Assembly: GCA_008330645.1 (NCBI GenBank)
Contig: VLTN01000069.1
Span: 62,001-126,000, forward strand
Direction of reading: 5' to 3'
Length of the DNA: 64,000 nucleotides
DNA from: Cafeteria roenbergensis
Lineage: Eukaryota > Sar > Bigyra > Bicosoecida > Cafeteriaceae
This document shows, piece after piece, positions 30,570-42,500 of the stretch. Below the pieces are notes generated by a model. The model saw only the letters and a list, made by a program, of their open reading frames with translations, searched no databases and was not told the DNA's origin. Positions within the stretch are counted from its first letter, which is position 1. Each line of letters opens with the position of its first letter. A program made the translations under genes and the position numbers.

Positions 30570-33500
30570 TCAGCTTGAACTGACGGAAAGTTCACGGATC
30601 TGCAGACGCTGCGCTGCTCCACGCACCGTTGACAAAAGCAGCAGGCGTCAATGCCACGTCCGAAAGCCAAGTGGCAAGCGAGTGCTGGCATCGTTGGTAC
30701 TCACCGACCGGCTGATGGCGCCCGCGGCAGTTGCTGAGGCAGGGCCAGACGCGGGTCCGCGGCTACCGCTCACGTGATCGGCGTCTCGCTGAGCCGCCGC
30801 CGGGGGGCTCTCCCTTGCGGTGCGGCGCAGCGTTTTCGCCACCGTGCGCTCAAGTGCAAACGCGGCAGCGAACGGATTCGCTTGGGAGCCAGAGTGCGCT
30901 GAGTCAGGGCCTGCAGAGCCTCGAGACGGCGAAGCACCGCGAGGGCGGCCTGAGTCCCCCCGTCGCGCGGCACGGTCAGCTGGGCTGGCTGTTGGTCTGA
31001 ATATAGGCTGCATTCTCCACCGGTCAGGCGACCCCGCTGCATGTCGAGCAGCCGCGAACGCAAATGAGGCCTCTTCTTCCTCCCGCATGCGCTGCTGGCG
31101 CATCTTGCTGTCTCTGAATGCTGCCGCTGCTCGCACCATGCTCCGAGGATTGCCCATCGAGCTTTGGAACATGGTCATCAGCCCCGAGGCCGAGAGGGTG
31201 CTGTCGGCGCCCAGCCTCGAGCGCAGCAGCTGGTTCGAGTCGAAAGTACTCAGGTTGCCCAATTCGAACTCGTTGTCCCGCCAGGGACCCTCTGCGTGCA
31301 AGCGCGAGTCGCCCGCGAGCGAGGTGTCGGTGGGGGCTGGCTCGCGTGCCGCAGGCGTCAAAGTGCGGCAGGAGATGATGATGGCGACATTCCTAGCCCC
31401 CGCCGTGTTGAGCTCTCGCTCCAGGCCTCGAAGCAGCTCGTGGGGCATCAAGTCGGTGTTGTCCAGGGCGAGCAGACAATGCAGTGGCTGCAGGACGAGG
31501 GCGAACGCCACCGCAAGCGCAGAGGCGGTTTCGTTGTCTGCGGCCTCCCGACGGGCCCGAGCGTCGGTCGCACGCGACCGAGATCGGCTCGGGGAGCTTC
31601 CAGCAAACCTTGAGTGTGCCAATGCGCCCTTGCTGACCCGAGAGCGCCCTCGGCTGGGAATGCCGGCCTCGTCTCGAAGGGAGCCGACTCGATCGGCTGA
31701 CAAAAGATCGGGCGATCGACCCCTTGAAGCCCCCTCGGCGCGCCCAGTGGCCGGGACGGGGTCTGGTAGTGTTGTGCTCCGCCCGCGCAAGCCGCGCCGC
31801 TGGACAACCGTGTCCGTCGGCTCCAGAGAGCGGCCTGGCACACGCGTGGCTGGGTCATGCTTCTGGTCCGCTTCGGCGCGGCTACCCTTCCCATGGCTCG
31901 GGGAGGCTGCCAAGACTGCTCGCTGCATCGCCGGCCGCCAGGCCTCCGACTCGCGATTCCTCCGGTATGCAGCCAGCAGCTCCGCCGTGCGAACGTCGCC
32001 GAAAAGGGCCTCGGCTATGCGCATTGCCGCAGCAAGCGCAGTGTCGCAAGCCTCGAGCTGAGCAAAGAACACTCCACCCGAGAAGGCGCCAAAGGAGCGA
32101 CGCAGCGCGAGGTGCTCGCAGGCAAAGCGGAGGAGCGAGCTTTTGCCCACGCCTGCTGCGCCCGTGATAGCCACTCGGGTGCTGCCCGTTGCGTTGCGCG
32201 CTGTCCCGGATGTGACGCGCTCGGTGCCCAGCAGCCGGGACAGCAGGTTGCATGTCTGCACGCGGCGGCCACAAAAGGGAAAGCCGTCCGCAATCACAGG
32301 CGGCAGGCGCCCACGGCGAGAGGAGAAGTCTCGCCCAAAGTCCTCAAACACTCCAGCTGGAACAACGAGAAGACGGTGGGGAAACGGTGCCCCGCGCACC
32401 AGCGCTCCGGCCAGCCCCGGGATCACTGCCCCAGCAGCGTCGTCGGTCTGGTCAGCGGAGGTAGCGCTGGGCACCAGCGAAGCGGCGCTCCCCACCGGCC
32501 CAAGGGATGCCGCTGGGGGAGGGTCCATGGAGCAGCACCCGTCCGAGGAAGCGCCAGAGCCCTCAGAACCGCCTTCATGCCCTGGATCAAAAGTTGCGGG
32601 GAGCCTGGCTGCTCTCGAAGCCACGGCGGCACCCCGGGGCGATGCGAGAGCGGGAAGGTCGGGCCCGATCCGCAACTCTGCAGAGAGCTTCCGCACAAGC
32701 GGCAGCTTGGCCTGCGCGGGCCACGCACCTCGGGAGCGGCGCGCAGGCGGAGCAAAAATGGGACGGTCATGGTGCTGCGGAGCCGCACAGCAGCCGTTGA
32801 ACATCCAGTAATTTGTGTCGTTTGCAGCTGCGTGGCCCCTCTCGTGAAGCCGCTCGATGAGCCGATCCTTGATCCGCTCGAATCGGTACGACTCCTCGAT
32901 GCGCGGGAGCAGCGTGAAGACATGCTGCTGCTCCTCCCGCGCCGCTTGAGGAAGCGACGGCATGGTGGCGACACACCTTCGCGCGAGCGCAAACGCCGTG
33001 GAGACGTTTGCCCCATCGGCTAGGTGCTTGTACAGCATGTTGACGAAGGGAGGGCCGGCTTCATCCGCGACCTTGCTGCCTCTTCGGACCGCAATGACGT
33101 GCGGGACGCCTGCCTCCACAAGCGCCTCCCCAATCTCCTCGCTGTTGCACGAGTTCACGAAGGCGAGGCCGACGGGAATGCGGCCGTCAGGCCGAGCGAG
33201 GCACACCGCCTTGAGCGTCTCTTTCAGGTGATGAACCCCCTTGATCACGGCGCGGCCGTCTGCTTGCTCCAGTCCCAGCAGAGCAGGCTGGCCAGGGTCC
33301 GACCCGTGAGCCATCAGGTGCAGCACGCGGACGGCTGCTGCCCCCGACAGCGTGGTTTGCAGCGCGTCCCAGGAGGCAAACCCAATGTCAAACTCAACGT
33401 GAGCGTGAACCGCTGCCATGGCGGTCCAGACAGCCGCGCGCTCCTGCTCCACGGCAATGGGCTCCAGCGCTGACAGGCCGACGCCACCGTCAGGCACCAT

Positions 33501-36500
33501 CACGGGACAGGCCAGCGGTGTCGCGCCCAACACAACGACAGTCGCTGGCTCCTGGTCCTCCCTGTCGAGGTCGTCGTCGGTCGATCCTCGAGCAATCAGT
33601 TCCGGCATCGAGGCGTCCCGCGAATGCGCGGGCAAGACCTGGGCTTGTCCAGTTGGCTCGAGCTCGCTGCTCATCACTGCCGTCGGGCCGCCCCGGTCGG
33701 CAGGGTGAGGCGGCTGGCTCGAGAACGGGCTGGGGGAGTGTGCCTCCACCGCCACCTCGAACCGCACCCCCGTGCGCCGGGCCGCGGATTGCGGCCGTGC
33801 GGTGTCGCCTTCGGCTGCAGGCCCACCTCGTGAGATGGCGTCCGCCTGAGCTGCTGGCGGCGACCCGGGTGCTGTCGCGTCGTCGTTCTTGGCAGCCGAG
33901 GCGTCGGCTGTGCTCGGCGGTGTCGGAGTGCCTGCGCTGGGGGCGGCGGAGGAGACTCGCTGCGACTCGGCGCTCGCCTCGTCCGGTCGTCCTGCCGGCT
34001 CCCGCACGGCGGCCGTGCCAGTCCACGCGTCGAGCTCGCGGGAGGAGAGGCCGAGCGCGTTGGCCCGATGCAGCACCCAGGCTTCGCGAGCGTGACGCAG
34101 CACCGACGCGATGCGGCGCCGGTCTCGAGGCGCAACGGCGCTGTTGCCGGCGAGCCGAAGGAACCAAAGCCGCGTTGCTCGCGAGGCGGCAGCCCGGGCT
34201 CGAAGAGCGTCAGCCGCGCGGAGGCCGAACTCCCCGCCCAAGCAATTGCCTTGCAGGCACAGCTCCCGCAGGGTGCCGCCGCCCTTGCTGCCCAGCAGGC
34301 GGAGAAGGGCTCGCTCCGCAGTGCTCAGGCCGGGGGCCGAGTAGCCGAAGCTGGACGTTGCGTCCCGCGCAAACGCTTGGATTCTGGCCACGCCTGCGGC
34401 GGACCGTGCGCTCGACGGCTGCGCGGCCGAGGGAGCCGAGCCCGCCACGCTGGTGCTCGGAGCACCCGAGCCGATGCCATTGTTGCGGAGGTCCAACACC
34501 GCCAGGCGTGTGCTCGGCACGAGCGGAGTCTGCGGCGACTCCCGCCCACCCTTGCGCGGAGCGGCTCGGCGGGCCCTGCCGGCGCTGGGGCCTGCAGCCG
34601 GGAGGCGCGGGTCCGTTGGCCGGCCTTGCGGAGCGGCCCTGCGAACGCGCGCCAGGCAGGAAGCAGCGCCCTCCCAAGCCGAAGCTGGGGCAGCGGGCCG
34701 AGCCTCGCACAAGGCGACGACGATGAGGGCCACCGCCGCGTCGCCCAGTCCGTTGCTGCCCAGCCTCAGCTGCCGCAAGCTCGCGTTGGCGTCCAGCAGA
34801 CCTCCCCGTCGAGTTATGGCTTCGCACGTGCGGTGGCCCGCTTGCCCGACGCCGTTCCTGCTGAGGTCCAGGCCCAGGAGAACCCTGCTCTTGGCCGCGG
34901 CGCTGAGCACAGCCGCCACGCCCGCGTCCCCAAGCGAGTTGCCGCTCAGGTCCAGCCAGCGCAAGCCGCAGTCCCCGCGCAGCACCGCGGCGTGCGGCAG
35001 GGTCGCCTGCAGCGATACGGGTTTCAGGGCACCGGCCACAGAGGCCACAGCGGACTGCAGCGCCTCAGCGGTCATCTGGACGTCTGAGGGGCACGTGGCG
35101 GGGTCCCGGCCGCCCGTGGCCACGCCTTCCTCCGCCATGGCCGCCGCAAGCAGCGAGCTGGCGGCTGCTGTCCGCAGGAGGGCCTCCGGCAGCTCAGAGC
35201 CAAGCTCCACAGCGCACTCGAGGGACAGCACCTCCCAGCCCCTGCTCTCCACCGGAAGCACGGCCTGCGCAGGAATGCGCACGCCAGCCATGTGGCGCCT
35301 CACCAAGTCCGCCCGGGAGTGCCGCGGCCCCAGCACCTCCCACCCATCAACAAGCAGCGAGTCGTCACCTGCGGCTGCGGAGCCGCCAGCTGCTGCCGCC
35401 AAAGGCACGTCATCGGCGCTCAGCTCGCCCACGAACTCATCGAACGACACCGAGTACTGGCGCTCCTCTGGCGCACCGGGGGGAACACTGGGGGCGCCCT
35501 CGTCGCCGAGCGAAGCAGTGCGGCGTCTGGGCGGAGGGCCTGGCGACGCCAGGGCAAATGGATCGCCCTGGCCAAACTCCACGGGAGACGGCGCCCAGCG
35601 GCCGGAGGTTGCTGCAGACACCTGACCCGCCAGACAGCCGACGGCTGAGGCGCGAATCGGCGACTCGGCGAGGCTGCAGCTGGCCTGCCGCACGGACCTG
35701 GCTCCTCGCCGCACCTCAGCCCACGAGCCCTGGCCAGCCAGCGCGTCGCAGAGCGGACGGACGTCCTCGGCCTGCAGCCCGATGCGCTGAAGCGCCAACC
35801 CCAAAAGGCCGTTGCCGCAAGGCAGCGGGGCCATCCACGATGCCGCAGACACGGCAATCGCTGGGCGGGAGTCGAGCCTCTCGGGGTCGACAAGCCCGCT
35901 TTCGATCGCTGCAGCAGCCGCCGCACCGAGCAGCAGGCGGCCGCGCTGCCGCATTGCCGCTGGCTCCAGCACGGCCCTTGCGCGGCTCGCCTGGGACCAC
36001 GTGAGTGCCACCCAATCCATGAGCGCGGGCAGCTCGTCGGGGCGCAGCGCGGAGCGGACGCACGCCCACCGCAGCGACGGGAGCATCTTCTGCAGGAGGT
36101 CAACGGTACCACTCGCACCGCCTGCATGCTCGCGGGGCCTGCCCAAGGGCAGGGGCGGCGACTCGGACAGGCAGGGCACCAGGGGGCGCGCCCACCACCG
36201 CCGCTTGGCACCCGGCCGCCACGGCTCCTCGAGCGGGCCGTCCACGTCCGGAATTCGGCTGCCATGCTCCATGCCAGGGCGCGTCTCGTGCACGCTGCCC
36301 CCGTGGTCGCTGCCGCCACCAACGCTGTGCTTCCGGCGGAGCCGTTGCGCGTCCCTGTCGGCCGACTCCACAGAGCTGCGACTCTCCGAGCGCATGTTCG
36401 GCGCACCAGCTGCGGTGCTTCCCGATCTGCTCGGCCGCCCCGTCGCAGTTCCTGGGTCTCCATGGGGACGCGAGACGATCGCAATGGCTTCGACCATCGG

Positions 36501-39500
36501 GCCGGCCGCCCGGACCTCTGCGGCAAAGGCGTCCGCGGCTCGGCCATCGAGAAGGCTGGCCTGGTCCAGGATGACGGTCCAGCGGACGCCGGGCGGAGAG
36601 TCGAGCTCCGCCGCGCCCTCGATTGCCCGCTCCACGCGCGCCTCCGCTTGCGTGGCAGCGGCGCTCCAGGCGTGCCCGTTCGGCATTGCGGCAACGACCC
36701 TGGCCATCGCGCGGTGGTGGTTCATCAGCTGCCGCAAGGAGTTCGACGCTGCGGAGGACATGGCACGGTGCTCCGACCGGCTGGCAGCCGACCCCGAGTC
36801 CGCGTACGCGACTGCTCGCATCAGCGCCTCGTGCTGAAGGTCGTCGTCGGCATCAAGCAGCGCTGAGGCGCTCTGTTGCAGCGCGCCGGCCTGGCCAGCC
36901 GGCACGACTCGCGAGAGCAGGATGGCCACAGGCCGGCGCACAGACGAGCGCTCGCCAGAGTCGGCCAGCCCCGAGGCCGCGGCGTTTAGGCCCCGCGCTG
37001 CGGAGAGGCCTGCCGCAGCGGTTAGCGGCGGCGGGGGCAGCAGCACGAGCGTGTCGCCGTCACGCGGCAGGCCCACAGCGACTGCCTCTGGCTTCGAGGG
37101 GCCCGGCCGGCGCCCTGCTCCGCCGTCTTCGGAGTCCCCGCCCTCCTCGCCAGCGCTGCCCTCCTCGTCGCTTTCTTGCACTGGCCACCCGCTGCTTGCA
37201 TCCCCGTCCGGCGCCCGGCGCCCGGACCGGCTGGGCCCCGCGGTTGTCGGCCCCGGAGGTGTGAGCCTGCTTGAGGCGACGCTTTGCAGGCCGCTGGCCG
37301 CCTGGGCGCTTGGGCCGGCCCCGCCCTGCCCTGCTGGCACCCTGGGAGGCTGCATCCACGGCCCGACCGCCGCCCTCTGCAACATCACGCACGGGAACGT
37401 GGAGCACAGATAGCGCGATGTGCCGGGCTGCCAGTCGGCATGCAGCGCCTCGTCCTCGTCGCTGGAGAACGGGGCCTCCGCCGGGGAGCTCGCTGCTCCT
37501 GCCGGCAGCGGGCCTTGCCCGTCAGACCCGTCGCTGCCAGTGCCGCTGCCGCTGCCAGCAGGCTGGGCAGGAGACGCCGAAGATACGTCGGAGCTGTGGC
37601 TGGCGGACGATGCCTCAGAGCGGCGCCGGGCGGCGAAAGAGGGATCCTTCACTCCCTCAGGAGACCCGGAGGCTCCGCGCAGCTTGCCTGCGGAGGGGCC
37701 TCGGGAAGACGGCTGTCCGCCGCTGTCCGCAGAATCCTGCCGGCCGCTGAGGGCCCTCTCCTGCGCCGAGAGGCGGAAGCGAGCCAGCGCCTCCCGAGCC
37801 GAGCGACGAGACGCCGAGACGCGGTGTGCAGCTTCACGGGCTCGCCGGCGCGGGGCAGCGATTCGAGAGGAACGGTCCGAGTCCCCGGAGCTGCTGTCGC
37901 TGCTGGCCTCGTCGCTGGAGACGAACGCCTCCATCTCAGGCCAGTGCGGCTGGTCTGCCCAGGGCGTGCCCTGGCTGGGGCCCAACGCCACAGCGTGAAC
38001 GAACCGGTGATACCGCGACGAGCTGGTCGCGGTGGGGCCGCCGCGCTTGCGCCTGGCGCTGGCCCGCTTCGCGGCGTGCGTTCTCCGCCGGAGCACGGAG
38101 GACGCGCGGCTGCTTCCGCCATCCAAGCCGACGAGGTCGGTGCCGGACTGCGCCCCTGCCCCGTCGCTGGCAGGGCGGCTACCCCTCCCGGCCGAACCGT
38201 GGGCTGCGCTTGCGCCCTCGACCCAGCGGTGAAGCGCGTCGAACCAGTCCTCCTCGCTCGACGTCTCCACGCCGCCAAGGCAGTCCTCTCCCCCGAGGCC
38301 CTCCAGACGGCCCAGCCTGGCGCGCCTCGCCACGAGGGAACCTCCCACAACCGAAGACTTGGCAGTGGCAATGAGTGCAGCGCTCGAAGGCGCTGTTGTG
38401 GCTGCAAGGGGCGCCGCTGTCCGCGTCGGCTGAGGCCTGGGCATGGCTGGAAGGCTCCTGCTCGACCGATGGTGCTGCCGAGAGGCGGCTGCCCGGCCTG
38501 GCTGCGGAGGCGGCAGCCTGCCGGCGGCGGCGGAAGCGGCGGCGGCCGCACCGGAAGCACCCGCACTCACGGCCAGCAGCTGCAACGCAACCGCACCGCC
38601 ACTGGCAGCGCGCGCCAAGACAGGGCCACCGATGACGTGCGCAGGGTGCCCCGAGAGCGGCTGCCAAGGCAGTGCAGCTCCGCGGCGGTGCCTTGAATTG
38701 CGCGGGAACACTGCACTCAAGGCAGCCTCGATGCTGGAGCCAACGGCCGCAAGGAGCTTCTCTCTGGCGCCGTCCACCCCGCCCGGCGCCGGCGGGTCGC
38801 CAGCCGCGCCACGAACGCCGATGCCAGCCCCGCTGCCGCTACCTCGGCCGCCACTGTGCGCACCTGCATCCGAGGCGCCGTGCTGCTTGGCTGCCGGCAG
38901 CAGCCTGGGCGCGGCCGGCACCGAGGCAAGGGTCTCGAGCACGGCCACGATTGCAGACTCGGAGGGGTTCTGGGACAGGATCACGCCCCCGTCCGCAGCC
39001 AGCCCAGCAGGGCGCGATGCCGCCGCCGCTGGCATTGGCGAAACTGGTGCCCCTGACCGGCTGGCGGCGGCAGACCGCTGCTGGTGGTGGCCCCCCTGCC
39101 TTTGCCACGAGCCCGGGGCCGCTTGGGCGCCACGGCCGGGGCCGCCTCTGGCCCCGCTGGCTCCGGGGGCCAAAACCAGCCGAAAGAACGTTTCAGTCAG
39201 CCCAAGGTGCAGCGTCGCGTCAAGCGCCGATGGGGGCACGGCGGGCGCCGGCCCCGCTTGGCGGCCGGGGGCAGCGCGCCTCACGCGCCTGTCCGCGGCC
39301 ACCAGCGCGATGTCGCCCGGCTTGCCGCCGCTTCCAAGCAGCTGCGCATGAGTGGCAATCTCGGCCATGAGCTCATGCAGCGAGCCGGGGGGGGCGGTGG
39401 TGGCTCGCCGGATGCCGGGAGCGTCGGACTGGGCCGGGGCCGAGCTGGCTCTCAAGAGGCGGGTGGGTTCGCGCGCTCGAGCGGCGCCGCCTGCCTGCGC

Positions 39501-42500
39501 CCGCGGTTCCAAGGGGCTGTCGGCTGCCCGCTCGTCTGGCACGCTGGCCCACGCAAGGACGAAGAGCGGCGCGCCGGAGCGCCCGTGGCGCTCGAGCAGC
39601 CAGCGAGCTGCCTCGAGTGTGGTGACTGCGCCGGCGAGCGCACGGGGCATGGTGGCGATGGGGCGCGGAACCCACAGCATGCTCTCAAAGTACACGGACC
39701 CGCCGGGAGAGCAAGTCCCGAGCGCGTCGCTCGCCCACCTGCGCCCGAGCAGGCCAACCGCGGTGGCAATGGCGGCACGAGGGGGCGGCACCCAGAACCC
39801 GCGGGCACGCGCGAGCCGAAGCAGCCGCCGCGAGCGAGCAAGCGCAGTCGGTTCCCATGCCCACGATGCGATGGCCCGGAGCCGGGAGAGCCGGCGGTGC
39901 TGCCCGGCCAGCTGCTCCAGCGACCAAGCCCAGTGCTCGAGCGCGCGCTCGACCAGAGCGGGGGCCACAGGAGCATCGCCGGAGTGAGAGCGGCGAAGCT
40001 CGAGGCTCGAACGCGAAGCAGGGCGCGCACCGACCAGGTTTCCGCTGCTTCGGCCGCGAGGGAGAGACGACGGAGAGCCCTGCGCGCTTCCAGCGGCTCG
40101 CGCGGGCGCCGTGTCCGTAGACCCCGCTCGCCGGCCCGGCGAGTTGCGAGCGGAGCCTGCCATCTCTGTCGACGCAAGTCGGCCTGCGCGGGCAGCGGCT
40201 GGAGACTGCGTGGCCGACCCTCCGTTCCGGAGGCTGCCCGCTGCCCCGCGCGCCCTTGAGCCTTCGCTGTCAACTGGCCCGCAGAGGCGCCACACGTCGG
40301 CAAGCCCGGCCCCGAAACCCAGCCGACGAAGGACTCTGCTGAACTGCAAAGGCAGCCGGAGAGCAAGGTCGCTGTCCGTGCGACTTGACGCGGACGTGTG
40401 GTGGCTGTGCGTCCTGACGAGGCGATGGGCAGCCCGCCCCCTGCCACGGCTGCCCAGGCTACCGGGAGGTGCCGGCCCTTGAGTAGCCTCCCGCTTGCTG
40501 CCAGCTCTGGGGGTGCTGCGTCCGGACTCGGAAACGAGCGGAGACCGCCGCGACTGGCCTGGAATGCCTTGGCGAGACGGGTTCGGCTCTGCAGACGCAG
40601 AAAGCTTCCGCGACAGCAACCTCCCGGCGCCAGGTGCGCGCGGGTCGAAGCCGCTGCCGTCCGAGCTCGCGAGGGACTCGGACACAGCGAGGCTGTCGGC
40701 TCGAATGTGCGGTGCCGTCGGAGCCGCGGCCGCGCGGAACGGGGGCGATCCCAGGGCGCTGGAGTCGCTCGCCGCAGACGGGACTTGGGACAGGCTCCTG
40801 CGGCTGCGAGGGCCGTCGGTTGCGAATGCCGAAAACGGCTCTTCCCCGCGGCCCGCCGCTCCTCCCCAGAAGGGCAGCTCCGCAGCTGCAGCCACCGCTG
40901 CAAGGGCGCGCTGCCTCATCGCAAGCGCAACCTCCACCGCTTTCGGCAGCACGAAGCGCGTCAGCAGATTGCGGTGCCTCCGGCGCACGCAGAGTGACGC
41001 CATCGCCTTGGCCGAGACAGCCTGCACCTCCTCGTGGGGCCAGCTGAGCAGCATGACCAGCAGCGGCGTCACGCCAAAACGGGATGCCTGTCTCTCCGGA
41101 AACCGCAGGGCTGTTGTGGGAGCCGAGAGGTCGTCGCCGAGCAGACGGTGGCGCCGCAGCGACTTGTGGGCCAGAGGCTCGCCCGGCGCGGCCGACAGCG
41201 TTCGCGGCCCCGCCACCAGCGAGAATCGCCAGCCCGTCTGCACTCTTCCGGGGTCGGGCGAGGGCGTAGAGCCGCTCGCACCCTTGGCTGGGCGAGCCGG
41301 CCCGGCTGGGGACGACGGCGACCGGGCGTGAGTGGCCGGCACGCTCCTCGCCGGCACGGCGCAAGAGTCTGCGGCCACGACGCCTGCGGCAACAGCGGCA
41401 GGCGCTGACGAGAAGAACTGCCCGTTGGAGAGCACCACGTCGTTCATCAGCGCCAGCCGCTCAAGGGCCTCGGCAGCCCCGGCCGGGCTCGAGCTGCTGT
41501 CTCGGCCGGGTGCGCCCTGCCGACGAGCGGCCTGTTCGTGGGCACCCTCGCGCCCTGGCAGCGGCAAGAGCTTCATTGCCTGCACCTTCTCCGCGCCGGG
41601 CAAGATGTCCATCGCCCCGGGGCTGGAGCCAAGCACCATGTCGCGCCGTCGGAGCCAGGCGTCGAGGGAAAGCGTCGCGGCTGCGATGTCGCCGGCCAGC
41701 GAGCCCATCCCCATGCTGCAGCGAACGCACATCGTGATGGACACGAGCCAAGGCGGCGGGGCCGACGGCGTTCCCTCGGGAGCAGTCTGCGCCTGCTCCG
41801 CAAACGCCCGGGCCTCCAGGGCGAGCCTTTCCCGCAGGGGCAGCGACGTGTCCGACGCGGGGAGCTCCGCCTCGCGGTCTTCCATCCACCGCCGGATCGA
41901 CCCCTGAGCGGCCTCGTCCGCCCCAAGGGACCCGCCGCTCCCCAGGGCTCCAGGCCCGCCCTGCGGCCCAGAGGCTCGCTGGGACGACGAGACCTCGACC
42001 TGCCCGTCGGCCCCCACGCTCACCGACTGGCTCTGTCGCGCCCAGGCGGTCGACCACCCGCGCTTGGTCGACTTGGCTCTGCTCCAGTCCACCTGCCACG
42101 ACTCCCTCGCCCCGAGAGCGGCGGGTCCGGTGGGGGCCGAAATCTCGACGGCGGGCATCGCCACCGCTGCCGAGGCGTCAGCCCAGTCGACCAGCCCGCG
42201 GGTCTCCGGGGCCGCGTCGTTGAGCACTGCGCGGGAGTCCTTCTGGCGCCACTCGAGCATGTCGATCACCCTGGAGTTGCCCACGCACTGCGGGCACGGA
42301 ACGGCCGCCAGCCCCGCGAGCGCCTGCGCTGCGAAGCGCACCTCCTCGGCGGCCGCGCTCGAGGCCAGCCGCAGCACGGCTGCCAGGCACGAGGGGCGAA
42401 GCATGGCCCTGCGGGCGCCGATCCCGCCGTTGGCGAGGCGCGCCAGCGCGCGCATGGTATTGAACCGCAGCTCCCGAAGCGTGGCCGTTGTCATGCCACG

